A stretch of DNA of 64,000 nucleotides, from the NCBI RefSeq assembly GCF_007830615.1, contig NZ_VLLI01000001.1:248001-312000 (forward strand), read 5' to 3'. Under the pieces are notes generated by a model. The model saw nothing but the letters and a program-made list of their open reading frames with translations. It ran no database searches and was not told where the DNA came from. Position numbers and translations under genes: made by a program. This DNA is from Mucilaginibacter frigoritolerans. GTDB lineage: Bacteria > Bacteroidota > Bacteroidia > Sphingobacteriales > Sphingobacteriaceae. Shown here piece by piece: positions 26,673-36,941 of the stretch; within the stretch, counting starts at the first letter, position 1, and every line of letters begins with the position of its first letter.

Positions 26673-29270
26673 TTAATTGTTATTTTGTTTTGCTAATACT
26701 TCGAGGTGGCGTTCAAGGCTATACTCATCAGGATATAAAACTTCGCGGGCCTTGCTGCCTTCAAAAGGGCCAACAATTCCAGCTGCTTCTAACTGGTCAA
26801 TAATACGGCCAGCTCGATTATAGCCCAATTTCATTTTACGCTGTATAAGTGATGTTGAGCCTTGCTGATGCAGTACAATTAACCTTGCAGCATCGTCAAA
26901 CAAAGGGTCTCGGTTATCGGGGTCAAACTCTTTTGCGCTGCTGGTTTCACCTTCACCTACATATTCAGGCAATAATAATGCCGATGGGTAGCCGCGCTGG
27001 TTACCAATAAAATCGGATATTCTTTCAACCTCATGGGTGTCCACAAAGGCGCATTGCAGACGTATCAGATCGCTCCCGGTTGATAACAGCATATCACCAC
27101 GGCCTATCAATTGATCGGCACCACCGCTATCTAAAATGGTACGTGAATCTATTTTTGACAGTACCCTGAATGCCAGCCTTGATGGGAAGTTGGCTTTAAT
27201 AGTACCTGTAATAATATTTACTGATGGCCTTTGAGTTGCAATTACCAGGTGAATACCCACTGCACGGGCCAGCTGCGCAATACGGGAAATAGGCACCTCA
27301 ACTTCCTTACCTGCGGTCATCATTAAATCGGCAAACTCATCAATAACAAGTACTATAAATGGAAGGTACCGGTGCTTTTCTGGGTCGCTTATTTTGCGGT
27401 GTACAAATTTGTCGTTGTATTCCTTCAGGTTACGTACCTGGGCATCTTTTAACAGATCATAACGCTGATCCATCTCAATACAAAGTGAATTCAGCGTATT
27501 TACCACCTTTTTAGTATCGGTAATAATGGCATCGGCCTCATCCGGTAACTTAGCCAAAAAGTGACGCTCAATTTTACGGAACAGCGTTAGCTCCACCTTT
27601 TTAGGATCAACCAATACAAATTTAAGTTCGGCAGGGTGCTTTTTGAATAGCAGCGAAACCAATATAGCATTAATACCAACAGATTTACCCTGGCCGGTTG
27701 CACCCGCAACCAATAAGTGAGGCATTTTGGCTAAATCGGCAATAAATACCTCATTGCTAATGGTTTTACCAAGGGCAATTGGCAGGTCCATTGTATTATT
27801 CTGCCACTTTTCAGTAGCCAGTACTGATCGCATCGAAACCATTTCAGGAGTTTGATTTGGTACTTCAATACCAATAGTGCCTTTGCCCGGCATTGGGGCA
27901 ATAATACGGATACCTAAAGCCGCTAAGCTAAGGGCTATATCATCCTCCAAGTTCTTGATCTTAGAAATCCTTACACCTGGTGCCGGAATAATTTCATATA
28001 AGGTAACAGTTGGACCGATAGTAGCCTTTATCTTATCAATTTCAATATTATAATGATTCAGCGTTTCAACAATTTTGTTCTTGTTGGCAGAAAGCTCATC
28101 AGAGTTAACGTTGATTTTGTTTGAACCATAATTTTCCAGCAAATCAAGCGTAGGGTATTTGTATGATGCCAGGTCGAGCTTATGATCATATGTTCCAAAT
28201 TGATCAAGCAGGCTCTTTGCTTTCTCCTCATCTGATTGCTCAATATTTAAAGTGGGGGTGGGCCTGGTAACACCAATAGTTAATGGGATTTCATTTTCAA
28301 ACTCTGGCTCATGGTTTTCGCTGTCAGCATCGGGTGTTAGCACCAGCGGTTCATGGAATATAGGGTTTTGTACCAGGGTTTGCTGTTTAAGCGGATCGGG
28401 TTTAACTAAGTTCTCTGGCGTATCCTTTAGTTTATTTGCACGGCCAGACCATTCAAGCGGTAAAGGAACATCATCCTCATCTGTTTCTCCAACTTCTTCC
28501 ACTTTTTGGTTTACCGGTTTAGGTGCAATCTCGTCATCAACAAAATCAGGCTCGGTAATTTTGTCCTTCTTTTTAGGTAGCTTGAAATCGATATTATAGG
28601 CAACTACCAGTAAAGTGAGTGCAACAAATACCAATAAACCAGCTATGCCTGTTTGCCCTATCTGCGCATTAAGCAGGCGGTTACTCCAGTAGCCAAATTC
28701 ACCTTCCAGATAATTAGGAGTATCAGCGACAAAGGCATGCAAAAAACCTATAGCTATAGACAGAAATATTAAGCAAAAGAAAGAATAGACCAGTGTTTTT
28801 GTAATAGAAAATAAGCTAATCCTGAATAGCAGACGGTAGCCTGTAACAAAAAATACAAAAACAAAAAGAAATGATGCCACACCAAACCATTCATAAATAA
28901 ACTGGTTGGAAAGCAGAGCGCCAAATTTGCCCATCCAGTTTTCAATAATGGGATTTTTTACACCATTATCCATTAACTCCTGTGTAGTTTTGAACAGATT
29001 ATGCCAGCCGCCATTAGCTGCCGAAACATAACTCTGGTCTTCCTGCCAGGTGAATAAATAAGAGGTAAATGCCACCAGGAAATACACTGATAGCAAAAGC
29101 AAAAACAACCCCGAAATTTTTAAAACTTTGGCATTAGTAAGCTCGGAAGTATTGAAAAACGCCTGTTTTTGCTTTACTGGGCGCTCTCTTTCAGCCTTTG
29201 ACGATGATTGCCGGGGCTGATTTTCCTGCTTGAAATTATTTGATTTAAACTGATTTCCTTTTACCGGCAT
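26673..29270 (-). CDS. ftsK: DNA translocase FtsK/SpoIIIE
   Basis: The 865-residue protein has four membrane segments in the first 230 residues, a charged linker, an FtsK motor and a C-terminal winged helix. The Walker A motif GATGQGKS lies near residue 520. Walker B is in FIVLVIDEFADLMM. The gamma domain near the end (STSLIQRKMKLGYNRAGRIIDQLE) would read polar KOPS-like sites. It moves chromosome ends during division. The 865-residue length is typical of Bacteroidota FtsK. The gene leads a two-gene unit with lolA. Confidence 0.95.
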   Translation of the reverse strand: MPVKGNQFKSNNFKQENQPRQSSSKAERERPVKQKQAFFNTSELTNAKVLKISGLFLLLLSVYFLVAFTSYLFTWQEDQSYVSAANGGWHNLFKTTQELMDNGVKNPIIENWMGKFGALLSNQFIYEWFGVASFLFVFVFFVTGYRLLFRISLFSITKTLVYSFFCLIFLSIAIGFLHAFVADTPNYLEGEFGYWSNRLLNAQIGQTGIAGLLVFVALTLLVVAYNIDFKLPKKKDKITEPDFVDDEIAPKPVNQKVEEVGETDEDDVPLPLEWSGRANKLKDTPENLVKPDPLKQQTLVQNPIFHEPLVLTPDADSENHEPEFENEIPLTIGVTRPTPTLNIEQSDEEKAKSLLDQFGTYDHKLDLASYKYPTLDLLENYGSNKINVNSDELSANKNKIVETLNHYNIEIDKIKATIGPTVTLYEIIPAPGVRISKIKNLEDDIALSLAALGIRIIAPMPGKGTIGIEVPNQTPEMVSMRSVLATEKWQNNTMDLPIALGKTISNEVFIADLAKMPHLLVAGATGQGKSVGINAILVSLLFKKHPAELKFVLVDPKKVELTLFRKIERHFLAKLPDEADAIITDTKKVVNTLNSLCIEMDQRYDLLKDAQVRNLKEYNDKFVHRKISDPEKHRYLPFIVLVIDEFADLMMTAGKEVEVPISRIAQLARAVGIHLVIATQRPSVNIITGTIKANFPSRLAFRVLSKIDSRTILDSGGADQLIGRGDMLLSTGSDLIRLQCAFVDTHEVERISDFIGNQRGYPSALLLPEYVGEGETSSAKEFDPDNRDPLFDDAARLIVLHQQGSTSLIQRKMKLGYNRAGRIIDQLEAAGIVGPFEGSKAREVLYPDEYSLERHLEVLAKQNNN

Positions 29271-29290
29271 CCTATAACACTGTTATTCTA

Positions 29291-29298
29291 CAAATATA
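29291..29298 (-). promoter_or_regulatory. Promoter -7 box of ftsK
   Basis: The minus strand reads TATATTTG here, an exact TAnnTTTG box, 20 bases before the ftsK ATG. Confidence 0.55.
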
Positions 29299-29451
29299 AA
29301 GTTAATAGATTAAACAACTTATTTACCTTGATATTTTAATTTTACGTAATATTGAATGTTCTTGTTGCTTGATGAAATTATTGTAAATTTAATGTGAACA
29401 GCCATGCCGGGTGCTGTTTCCAATTAATATCATTTACTAAGATGTAAATAT

Positions 29452-30099
29452 ATGAGTGTTGAGATGCTGGAACAATATATCACTACCGGTGATCTGATAA
29501 ATTTAGATGCCATGTTATCGCAAAACCCTGCGTTGGCAAAAGGGCGTACCAGTCATCAGGTTTCACCGCTTATGCTGAGTTGCTATTACAAAAAGCCGAC
29601 GGTAACTGAGTTGATTATTAAATATCTTGATGATATCAGCCTTTTTGAAGCTGCTGCTGCGGGTAAATTCGATGTGGTAGCCAATTTGATTAATCAAAAC
29701 CCGGAAGCAGTAAATTTTTATGCTGAAGACGGTTTCACTTCATTAGGGCTTGCCTGTTATTTTGGGCAATATGAAATAGCCAATTACCTGGTTTTAAAAG
29801 GAGCCGACGTTAACCTTCCTTCAAACAATGGATTTAAGGTTTACCCACTGCACTCGGCTGCGGCAGGAAATTATACACAGATTGCTCGTTTGCTGATAGA
29901 GAATAATGCGCAGGTAAATGTAAAACAACAAGCCGGAGTAACGGCGCTGCACTCTGCCGCTCAAAATGGTAATATCGACTTATTAATCCTGCTGCTTGAA
30001 CATGGGGCAGATGTAAATATCCGCATGGAAGGAGGCAAGCTGCCAGCTGACCTGGCCAGGGAAAAAGGATTTGGAGAAATTGCAGATGCTTTGGTTTAA
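29452..30099 (+). CDS. Ankyrin-repeat protein
   Basis: The 215-residue soluble protein is built of about five ankyrin repeats. The clearest are DGFTSLGLACYFGQYEIANYLV, YPLHSAAAGNYTQIARLLIENNAQVNV and GVTALHSAAQNGNIDLLILLLEHGADVNI. Such repeats bind other proteins. There is no signal peptide. The gene stands alone, so the partner is unknown. Confidence 0.88.
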   Translation: MSVEMLEQYITTGDLINLDAMLSQNPALAKGRTSHQVSPLMLSCYYKKPTVTELIIKYLDDISLFEAAAAGKFDVVANLINQNPEAVNFYAEDGFTSLGLACYFGQYEIANYLVLKGADVNLPSNNGFKVYPLHSAAAGNYTQIARLLIENNAQVNVKQQAGVTALHSAAQNGNIDLLILLLEHGADVNIRMEGGKLPADLAREKGFGEIADALV

Positions 30100-30123
30100 G
30101 CTAAGCCAGAAGTAGTAGTAACC

Positions 30124-30154
30124 AAAAAAATAACCGGTAATTTCTTACCGGTTA
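30124..30154 (-). terminator. Hairpin with U-tract on the minus strand
   Basis: A 10-bp stem TAACCGGTAA (30131-30140) with TTACCGGTTA (30145-30154) closes a TTTC loop. On the minus strand it is followed by seven T residues, giving a typical terminator. It is 400 bases past the symporter stop. In the plus direction only A residues follow. Confidence 0.65.
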
Positions 30155-30251
30155 AAAAAATTACATCCTTAATTGTTATCTTTCTGAACTAAACTTGGGT
30201 ACTTATACGGTATTGATTATATTAAAGTTATATATTATATTCGTAATCAAT

Positions 30252-30286
30252 AAAAAGATCCCCGACCTCGCGCCAGGGAACTTTTT
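30252..30286. other. Hairpin in the ankyrin-symporter gap
   Basis: The 453-base gap 30100-30552 has no gene. It holds an 11-bp stem with one mismatch (30252-30262 with 30276-30286), whose arms begin AAAAAG and end CTTTTT, around a 13-base GC-rich loop. It could terminate in either direction or be part of a small RNA. Between it and the next hairpin I see no further structure. Confidence 0.5.
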
Positions 30287-30495
30287 GATTTGATAAATTA
30301 TTGATGAGCAGGGCGCTCAATGAATACTCTTATACGACATCAGGATTTTTAAGGTTACACTTTAACTTAAGTTTTTGTTAAAGTTTTGATCTTCAAAATG
30401 ATAAAAGTAAAAAAGGTATTTGGGTAGCCTTAATTTTTGAATATCATCCCGTTGATTACCGTATCCGGGGGCTCACATGATCATTCGCCTGCTCC

Positions 30496-30527
30496 AACAG
30501 CCAGGTGGATTATGCCGCCTGGTTGTT
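30496..30527 (-). terminator. Probable terminator hairpin of the symporter gene
   Basis: AACAGCCAGGTGG (30496-30508) pairs with CCGCCTGGTTGTT (30515-30527) around ATTATG, a 13-bp stem with G-T pairs. It lies 26 bases after the symporter stop. There is no T run on the minus side, so it is not a standard Rho-independent terminator. Confidence 0.5.
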
Positions 30528-30552
30528 AATTGAAAATAGGATAGCATTGGAT

Positions 30553-31779
30553 TTATGCTTCATTAACGGCCCAGTTTTTACCATCAACAAAACGATTTAT
30601 CATCATAGCAGCAACTGTATCGCCAGTAGCATTAAGTAGAGTTGCAACAGGGTCAATCAATGTTCCGACGATGATTGCAGGCGGTAATGCTTCCGGTGGG
30701 AAGCCATAGGCCGATATGAATAATATTTCGCCAACGTAACCTCCGTTGGGTATTCCTCCTTCAACAATACTTACCAGTACAGTCATACCCAGAGCCAGTA
30801 AAATAGTTTCGGGACTGTTGAACCCTTTGCCGAACATGGCAAACACCACTGCCATTTTTAAAATAGAGGATACGCTTGATCCTTCTTTATGCAATGTTCC
30901 GCCAAGCGGGATAGTAATACCTGCTATAACGCTTGAAACGCCCATTTTTTTGGCAGCATCCAGATTGGCCGGTATGGTAGCAATACTGCTACAGGTACCT
31001 ACGGCAGTAGCCGAAGGAATAATATTATTTTTCCAATAACGTTTAATGCCGTTTACACCACCGGCAACAAAAGCATATACACTAAATAATACCGCATAAT
31101 AGAATATGCTTACACCGTATCCAATGCTTAAAGTGTGAGCATAAGTGCCAAATAGCGACGGACCGAACACGGCAACCTGGTAAGCAAAATAGGCACCAAG
31201 ACCAATCGGACCGGCTTTCATTATAATAATAAATACCTGCTTAAATACTTCATTCCCGGCATTAAGGAATTGCTTAAAACCTTCGCCCTTTTCGCCGGAA
31301 TTAAGTGCGCCAAAGCCCACTAAAATGGCGAAAATAATCATGGCCAGCATATTTTTGCGGGAAAGAAGTTCGAAAAACTCACTCGATGTGAAAAGCTGTG
31401 TGATTTGATCGGAGGATAATTGTTTGCCTATATTGGTGGAGCCTGCAACAGCGGGTGCACTTGCCTGTTGATGTAGTGGAAACATCCAAACGGCGGCTAT
31501 GGTTATTAATGCTGCAATAATTACAGTTACCAAAAAAACAATTGTCATTACGCCCATTATACGGGTTAACTTTTGGGCACCATGTAAATTGGCAATAGCC
31601 GATGAAATAGCAAAGAAAACGAGGGGAATAACGGCAACAAAAAGTAGGTTTAAAAAAATATCACCAATAGGTTTTAAAATTTCTGCGCTCTTGCCGAATA
31701 TTGCTCCGGCAAGACTGCCGGCTAAAATTCCTGCAATAAGCCAGATCATTCCGCTATAGTTTTTAATCCAGTTGTTCAT
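30553..31779 (-). CDS. Dicarboxylate/amino acid:cation symporter (DAACS family)
   Basis: The 408-residue protein has about eight membrane segments and two re-entrant loops. The first loop carries GTCSSIATIPANLDAA, the serine-rich hairpin of this family. The second carries VEGGIPNGGYVGEI. The sodium-site sequence that is often NMDGT in GltP/GltT relatives reads GTLHKEGSS here, so the coupling ion or substrate may differ. The ATG at 31779 (MNNWIKNYSG) was preferred to a TTG one codon upstream. Confidence 0.87.
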   Translation of the reverse strand: MNNWIKNYSGMIWLIAGILAGSLAGAIFGKSAEILKPIGDIFLNLLFVAVIPLVFFAISSAIANLHGAQKLTRIMGVMTIVFLVTVIIAALITIAAVWMFPLHQQASAPAVAGSTNIGKQLSSDQITQLFTSSEFFELLSRKNMLAMIIFAILVGFGALNSGEKGEGFKQFLNAGNEVFKQVFIIIMKAGPIGLGAYFAYQVAVFGPSLFGTYAHTLSIGYGVSIFYYAVLFSVYAFVAGGVNGIKRYWKNNIIPSATAVGTCSSIATIPANLDAAKKMGVSSVIAGITIPLGGTLHKEGSSVSSILKMAVVFAMFGKGFNSPETILLALGMTVLVSIVEGGIPNGGYVGEILFISAYGFPPEALPPAIIVGTLIDPVATLLNATGDTVAAMMINRFVDGKNWAVNEA

Positions 31780-32022
31780 CAATGTAAAAGCCTGCTAAAA
31801 ATTAAATATTTAACGGAAGTAAGATAAGGGAATTATTTGTTTTGAAAGTAAGATATAGGTCATATGGAACCAATTATTTTATTTTGACTGATATTAAACT
31901 ACAGGTTTTGGGGATATAAAATATTGTATCATAAATATTAAACCTTCATATCCGTATAATTATAAAACATTTAAGAGGTGTATTGGTTAAAGTTACGTTA
32001 AGCGAATATTAATTATTGAAAT

Positions 32023-33384
32023 TTGAATATTTATACCTCTACAGAGCAGTTTTGCTCAAATTTAAAACGTATTTCTTTTTTTAAATGGATACTTCTGATT
32101 GGACTGATAAGCTTCAGGGGTTTTACCTTTGGCCAGGTAATTGTGCCGGTTGATACTTTGAAGGCAGATTCTTTGGGTGCCAAAGGCAAAAAGATTTACA
32201 AACCTTCATCCTATGATATCAATAAGCAATATGACTTTGGCGATTTATTGCGCAACATAATTCATCCCCACAAATCAGCTGATACCTTACATAAAGGATC
32301 GGGTATTACGATTGTGCCTAATATTTCGGCCAACCCAACAATTGGCGCACAGGCAGGCATTAAAGCGGTAGCTGGTCGTAAATTAGGGAATGATCCCAAT
32401 ACACTGCTTTCTGTAGCCGCAACATCAGCTTCCATTACTACTAAAGGGATTATTTATTTTTACGTTAACCATAATATATTTACCCCAGGAAATAAATGGA
32501 ACTTGCAAGGTAATATTGTGGTTGCCAAAACGGTTACACCCGATTATGGATTAGGCATAGGCCGGACAATTACCGGTGGAAGCGCCACTGATAACATATT
32601 GGCAGACCCTAATCATCAGGCTTATGCCATCCACTCTTTTTATTTTAATGCGAGGGAAAAGATCTATAAAGAGATTGAGAAAAATTTTTTCGTGGGAGCT
32701 GGGATATCCGCAGAGGTAAGGAGTGACATTAACCAGAAGGATACGGTAAATAATGGAACTCCTTTAAGTGTTTATAACAATAAGTATGGCTTTCCACAGG
32801 ATCATTATGTAACCAGCGGTTTTCTTTTTAATGCAGAATATACCACCCGCGATAATCAGAACAGGGCCTACAAAGGTATTTATGCTGATGCCGGTATCCG
32901 TGTTAATCAAACATGGATAGGGAGCACAAAAAATGCGGTGCAACTAACTACCGATTTCAGAAAATATTTCAGCTTGTCGGATGCCAACCCTGAAACGGTA
33001 TTGGCACTATGGAATTGGGGTTCTTATCTGCTCAGCGGTGCAATACCTTACCTGGAGTTGCCGGGAACAGCCCGGGATGTGTCTTTCAGAAGCGGCAGGG
33101 CATACACCTCGCAATATTTTAAGGGGACGCAATATAATGATACTGAGGCCGAGTTCCGGTTTCCGATATTAAGTAACAAGTTTATCAGCGGCGTAACTTT
33201 TGTGAATATGCAAACAGCTAATGATGATCATGGTACTAAACTGTTCCAACAATTTCAGCCGGGAGGTGGTGCGGGTTTACGAATACTGTTTAATAAAGCT
33301 ACGCGTACAAATCTTGCACTTGATTATGCCTTTGGTAAATTCGGTAACAAAGGCTTCTTCCTTAATTTGAATGAAGCGTTTTAA
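32023..33384 (+). CDS. BamA/TamA-type outer-membrane barrel protein
   Basis: The 453-residue protein has a hydrophobic export signal (FFKWILLIGLISFRGFTFGQ) and then mainly beta strands ending in NLNEAF with a terminal Phe, as in outer-membrane barrels. The second half resembles the Omp85 C-terminal barrel: FRSGRAYTSQYFKGTQYND, EAEFRFPIL and PGGGAGLRILFNKATRTNLALDYAFG. No POTRA domains are present. No ATG occurs in frame before the signal sequence, so the start is TTG at 32023 or an unrecognised codon. The start is the weakest part of this call. Confidence 0.75.
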   Translation: MNIYTSTEQFCSNLKRISFFKWILLIGLISFRGFTFGQVIVPVDTLKADSLGAKGKKIYKPSSYDINKQYDFGDLLRNIIHPHKSADTLHKGSGITIVPNISANPTIGAQAGIKAVAGRKLGNDPNTLLSVAATSASITTKGIIYFYVNHNIFTPGNKWNLQGNIVVAKTVTPDYGLGIGRTITGGSATDNILADPNHQAYAIHSFYFNAREKIYKEIEKNFFVGAGISAEVRSDINQKDTVNNGTPLSVYNNKYGFPQDHYVTSGFLFNAEYTTRDNQNRAYKGIYADAGIRVNQTWIGSTKNAVQLTTDFRKYFSLSDANPETVLALWNWGSYLLSGAIPYLELPGTARDVSFRSGRAYTSQYFKGTQYNDTEAEFRFPILSNKFISGVTFVNMQTANDDHGTKLFQQFQPGGGAGLRILFNKATRTNLALDYAFGKFGNKGFFLNLNEAF

Positions 33385-33392
33385 TTGATTTT

Positions 33393-33893
33393 CTATTGCT
33401 GTATGTGGCGAATTTCTAACACATTGCCTTCCGGATCTTTAAAAAATATTCCCTGTATTTTAGTCTTATTTTTTTCGTCGATAACCTGTGGGAAAACAAC
33501 GCCTTTGGCCTTGAGTAATAAATAAGTTTTGTAAAAATCAGCAGTGTTGAATACCAGGTGGCGCCAGCCCTGGGCTTGCATATGATCGTCTGTCGACAGA
33601 TCCTGTGAAGGCTGGCGCGAAGAACCTTTTACCTGAAGCATATCAATGAAAAATCCGTCTAATTCTATCCTGGCGCTCTCGTCTGATTTTCTTATCAACT
33701 TTAAATCCAGCACGTGGGTATACCAGTAAACCATGGTATCAATATTTTTAACTGATAATGTGATATGATGCACCTTTAAGCCAAGATCGTTAGTTTGTGC
33801 ATTCGCTTTAAAACATAAAGACAGCAGAAAAGTACCGGCAAAAAGGAATTTTGATAATCTGATTGTTTTAAATATTGTTTTTTTCGATTGCAT
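33393..33893 (-). CDS. Exported VOC-family (glyoxalase-like) protein
   Basis: The 166-residue protein has an N-terminal export signal (FLFAGTFLLSLCFKANAQ) and one VOC fold: LKVHHITLSVKNIDTMVYWYTHVL, RIELDGFFIDMLQV, GWRHLVFNTADFYKTYLLLKAKG and GIFFKDPEGNVLEIRHI. The metal-ligand positions (His, Glu) look retained. The substrate is unknown. It converges on the barrel protein with eight bases between stops. Confidence 0.82.
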   Translation of the reverse strand: MQSKKTIFKTIRLSKFLFAGTFLLSLCFKANAQTNDLGLKVHHITLSVKNIDTMVYWYTHVLDLKLIRKSDESARIELDGFFIDMLQVKGSSRQPSQDLSTDDHMQAQGWRHLVFNTADFYKTYLLLKAKGVVFPQVIDEKNKTKIQGIFFKDPEGNVLEIRHIQQ

Positions 33894-33954
33894 GTTGATA
33901 GAGTTTGAATGATAGTTTTATTATCATAGAGTAAACTAAAGTCTCATTTTTTAA

Positions 33955-34006
33955 TTAAAAAGTGCGCCAGGTGCACCACATGAACCTGATGGCGCACCTG
34001 GCGTAC
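33955..34006 (-). terminator. Terminator of the ara operon
   Basis: A 17-bp stem (33962-33978 with 33990-34006), with one mismatch and one G-T pair, has the core GCGCCAGGTGC/GCACCTGGCGT. On the minus strand it is followed by a T-rich stretch. It lies 31 bases after the araA stop and ends the araB-araD-GH27-araA unit. Confidence 0.85.
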
Positions 34007-34037
34007 CCATTAACTTATGCTGTTCGGCTTGTTTTAC

Positions 34038-35528
34038 CTATCTAAATGCTACCTCGTTCCAACGGATCTCATTGCGGAAATGATCAAGGCGGGTATCTTT
34101 CCCAATTCGTAAAAACTCAAGCCCTGCTATATCTGCAAAATCTTGTAAATGTTCAGCAGTAAGGTTTTGACTATAAGCGGTGTGGTGTGCACCGCCGGCA
34201 TAGATCCATGCTGCGCATCCTGTTTTCATATCCGGATATGGTTTCCAAAGTACCCGTGCAACAGGCAGATGAGGCAATTCATTTTGCGGTTCAATAGCTT
34301 CCACTTCATTTATAAGCAAGCGGAACCGGTTACCCATATCAATGATGGAAGCATTTAAGGCCGGGCCGCCTGCTACGTTAAACACTAAGCGCGCCGGATC
34401 AGCCTTGCCGCCAATACCCAAGGGATGAACTTCAAGGTTTGCTTTTCCATTTGCCAACGAGGCATCAATTTCGAGCATATGTGATCCTAAAACCAGACTA
34501 TTATTAGGGTCGAAATGATAGGTGTAATCTTCCATAAATGCGTTGCCGCCTTTAAGTCCGCTGCCCATTACTTTAAACGCACGTACCAGTGCTGCCGTTT
34601 TCCAATCGCCTTCACCAGCAAAACCATAGCCCGCAGCCATTAATCGTTGTGCTGCAATGCCGGGCAACTGCACCATGCCATGCAGGTCTTCAAATGTATC
34701 AGTAAAGCCTTTAAAACTGCCATTTTCCAGGAATTTGCGCAAACCAATCTCTATCCTTGCGGCTTCATACACCGATGCATGTTTTGCTCCATTTTTGCGT
34801 AAAGCAGCATCCATTGTATAACTGTCTTCGTATTCGGTAATCAGGTTATCAATTTCCTGCTTGCTTACACCATCAATCACTTTTACCAGGTCGCCAACAC
34901 CATATGTATTAACGGAATACCCAAATTTTAGTTCAGCTTCTACCTTATCGCCTTCGGTAACTGCTACGTAACGCATGTTATCGCCAAAGCGGGCAAATTT
35001 TGCACCTTGCCAGTCGTGCCAACCCGCAGCAGCTCTTGTCCAGACATCAATTTGTGAAAGTACCTCCGGGTCTTGCCAATGGCCAACCACTACTTTACGA
35101 TTTTTACGCATGCGCGAAACAATAAACCCAAATTCCCGGTCGCCATGAGCACTTTGATTTAAGTTCATAAAGTCCATATCTATAGAACTCCATGGGATAT
35201 CCCTGTTAAATTGCGTATGCAAGTGTAGCATTGGCTTCTGTAAAATATTCAGCCCCCTGATCCACATTTTGGCCGGAGAGAAAGTATGCATCCAGGTAAT
35301 AATGCCAATGCAATTTTCAGCATTATTAGCCTCCGTCAGCGTAGCGTAAATCTCTTCGCTTGATTTTACAACAGGTTTATAAACGATGGTAACAGGTATT
35401 GAGCCTGTACCATTAATGCCTTTAGTTATTTGCTGAGAATGTTCTGCAACCAGTTTCAGGGTTTCTTCTCCATATAAATGCTGGCTGCCGGTTATAAACC
35501 ATACTTCAAATTTTTTCAGATCAATCAT
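34038..35528 (-). CDS. araA: L-arabinose isomerase
   Basis: The 496-residue cytoplasmic enzyme turns L-arabinose into L-ribulose. It matches AraA in length and in landmarks: [19 protein letters not shown] at the start, [38 protein letters not shown], the metal-site glutamates in [16 protein letters not shown] and [11 protein letters not shown], and the final [16 protein letters not shown]. It is the last gene of the araB-araD-GH27-araA operon. Confidence 0.96.
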   Translation of the reverse strand: MIDLKKFEVWFITGSQHLYGEETLKLVAEHSQQITKGINGTGSIPVTIVYKPVVKSSEEIYATLTEANNAENCIGIITWMHTFSPAKMWIRGLNILQKPMLHLHTQFNRDIPWSSIDMDFMNLNQSAHGDREFGFIVSRMRKNRKVVVGHWQDPEVLSQIDVWTRAAAGWHDWQGAKFARFGDNMRYVAVTEGDKVEAELKFGYSVNTYGVGDLVKVIDGVSKQEIDNLITEYEDSYTMDAALRKNGAKHASVYEAARIEIGLRKFLENGSFKGFTDTFEDLHGMVQLPGIAAQRLMAAGYGFAGEGDWKTAALVRAFKVMGSGLKGGNAFMEDYTYHFDPNNSLVLGSHMLEIDASLANGKANLEVHPLGIGGKADPARLVFNVAGGPALNASIIDMGNRFRLLINEVEAIEPQNELPHLPVARVLWKPYPDMKTGCAAWIYAGGAHHTAYSQNLTAEHLQDFADIAGLEFLRIGKDTRLDHFRNEIRWNEVAFR

Positions 35529-35556
35529 TGATATTTAAGTTTTTATACTTTGTAAT

Positions 35557-36921
35557 TCAGTTTATTGGAGTGAGCATTAGCAATATCGCTCCATGTTTAT
35601 TAATAAGTTTGCTGTAATTGTTTTCGTAAGATCCGACGTCATGTTTTGCCCAAAGATCTCTTACCTTAATTTTACCCTTGAGGCCTAATGAAGAAAAATC
35701 GACGCCTACATCCTGATCCTTGTTGCCTATATTAAAGAGCGCTACATAAATGGCTTTACTGTTGGCCAAATGCGAGTACCAGGCCATGCTGTTTTCGTTT
35801 TTGAAAAGCTGTAGTGGCTTAAGTCCATGTTGATTTACGGCAAGGACTTCGTTATTAGTAAACAGTTTCCGTTCAATGACTCTGTTTTCCGGCAGATTGC
35901 CGCCAATCATTAATGGCGAGCGATATATGCACCAAAAGGTCATATGAGTATATAACTCATCATTTGTAAACCGGCTGTATCTTTCATTACCTACCGGGCC
36001 CCTTTTCGATAGCTTGCCAATTTGAAGCATATCGCAATCGGGCCAGTGACCATTTCCGCCAACGTTTTCCCATTTTTTAGCATAATCAAACATATGCAAT
36101 ATCTCATCCCAGTTATCCCAAAAGTCATCAGCCATACGCCACATATTGGCGTTTTCTTTAACATGATCTGCTTCGGTGAGTGGTGTCTCACCTGGTGAAA
36201 TACTTAGTATTACCGGTCTTCCGCATTGTTCAATTGCAAGGCGGTACCCTTCAATCTCTTTTTTATGATAAGGCCTCGCAATGTCATCAACCTTAATGAA
36301 ATCCACTCCCCAGGATGCATACAGTTTCAGTAGAGAATTTAAATATGCTTGTGCCCCTGGTTTATCCATGTTTAGTCCGTACATATGGTTCATCCAATCA
36401 CATTTCGAGTTGGTATCAGCAATCATATCGGCTGTTACCCCTTTCATGCCTAATACCGGAGATTTGGCCCATACTGCCTGACGTGGAATACCACGCATTA
36501 CATGTATTCCAAATTTTAACCCGAGGTGATGTACATAATCGGCAAGTGGTTTAAATCCTCTTCCCCCGAAAGCAGATGGGAATTTAGTAGGTTGAGGCAA
36601 CAAGCGTCCCCACTTATCCATTGTTAACCACGGAATAAAGGAGCCATCCTGCAGGTTTTTTTGAAAAGGATTACCAATATTACTGTACGGTGGATTATCA
36701 TACGACCATAAAAAATCTACCACTACATATTGCCAACCATAGGGTTTTAAATATTTTGCCATATAACCTGCATTAGCCTTAACCCCATTTTCATGCACGG
36801 CAGAGCCAAAACAGTTGTAGCTGTTCCAGCCCATTGGAGGAGTTGGTGTACTGGCTCTTTTTTGTGCATTGGTGCTAATACATAATATAAGGCAGAGGAG
36901 TAGCAAATACGCGGTTTTCAT
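35557..36921 (-). CDS. Secreted GH27 glycosidase (alpha-galactosidase or beta-L-arabinopyranosidase)
   Basis: The 454-residue protein has a signal peptide (LLLLCLILCISTNAQ) and a GH27 domain: TPPMGWNSYNCFG, a nucleophile Asp in DFIKVDDIARP and an acid/base Asp in MADDFWDNWDEI. A small C-terminal beta domain follows. GH27 includes alpha-galactosidases and beta-L-arabinopyranosidases. Its place inside an araBDA operon suggests release of L-arabinopyranose, but this is inference. It has its own ATG 20 bases after araD and 28 bases before araA. Confidence 0.9.
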   Translation of the reverse strand: MKTAYLLLLCLILCISTNAQKRASTPTPPMGWNSYNCFGSAVHENGVKANAGYMAKYLKPYGWQYVVVDFLWSYDNPPYSNIGNPFQKNLQDGSFIPWLTMDKWGRLLPQPTKFPSAFGGRGFKPLADYVHHLGLKFGIHVMRGIPRQAVWAKSPVLGMKGVTADMIADTNSKCDWMNHMYGLNMDKPGAQAYLNSLLKLYASWGVDFIKVDDIARPYHKKEIEGYRLAIEQCGRPVILSISPGETPLTEADHVKENANMWRMADDFWDNWDEILHMFDYAKKWENVGGNGHWPDCDMLQIGKLSKRGPVGNERYSRFTNDELYTHMTFWCIYRSPLMIGGNLPENRVIERKLFTNNEVLAVNQHGLKPLQLFKNENSMAWYSHLANSKAIYVALFNIGNKDQDVGVDFSSLGLKGKIKVRDLWAKHDVGSYENNYSKLINKHGAILLMLTPIN

Positions 36922-36941
36922 TTGTTTTTATTCAATGTGTT

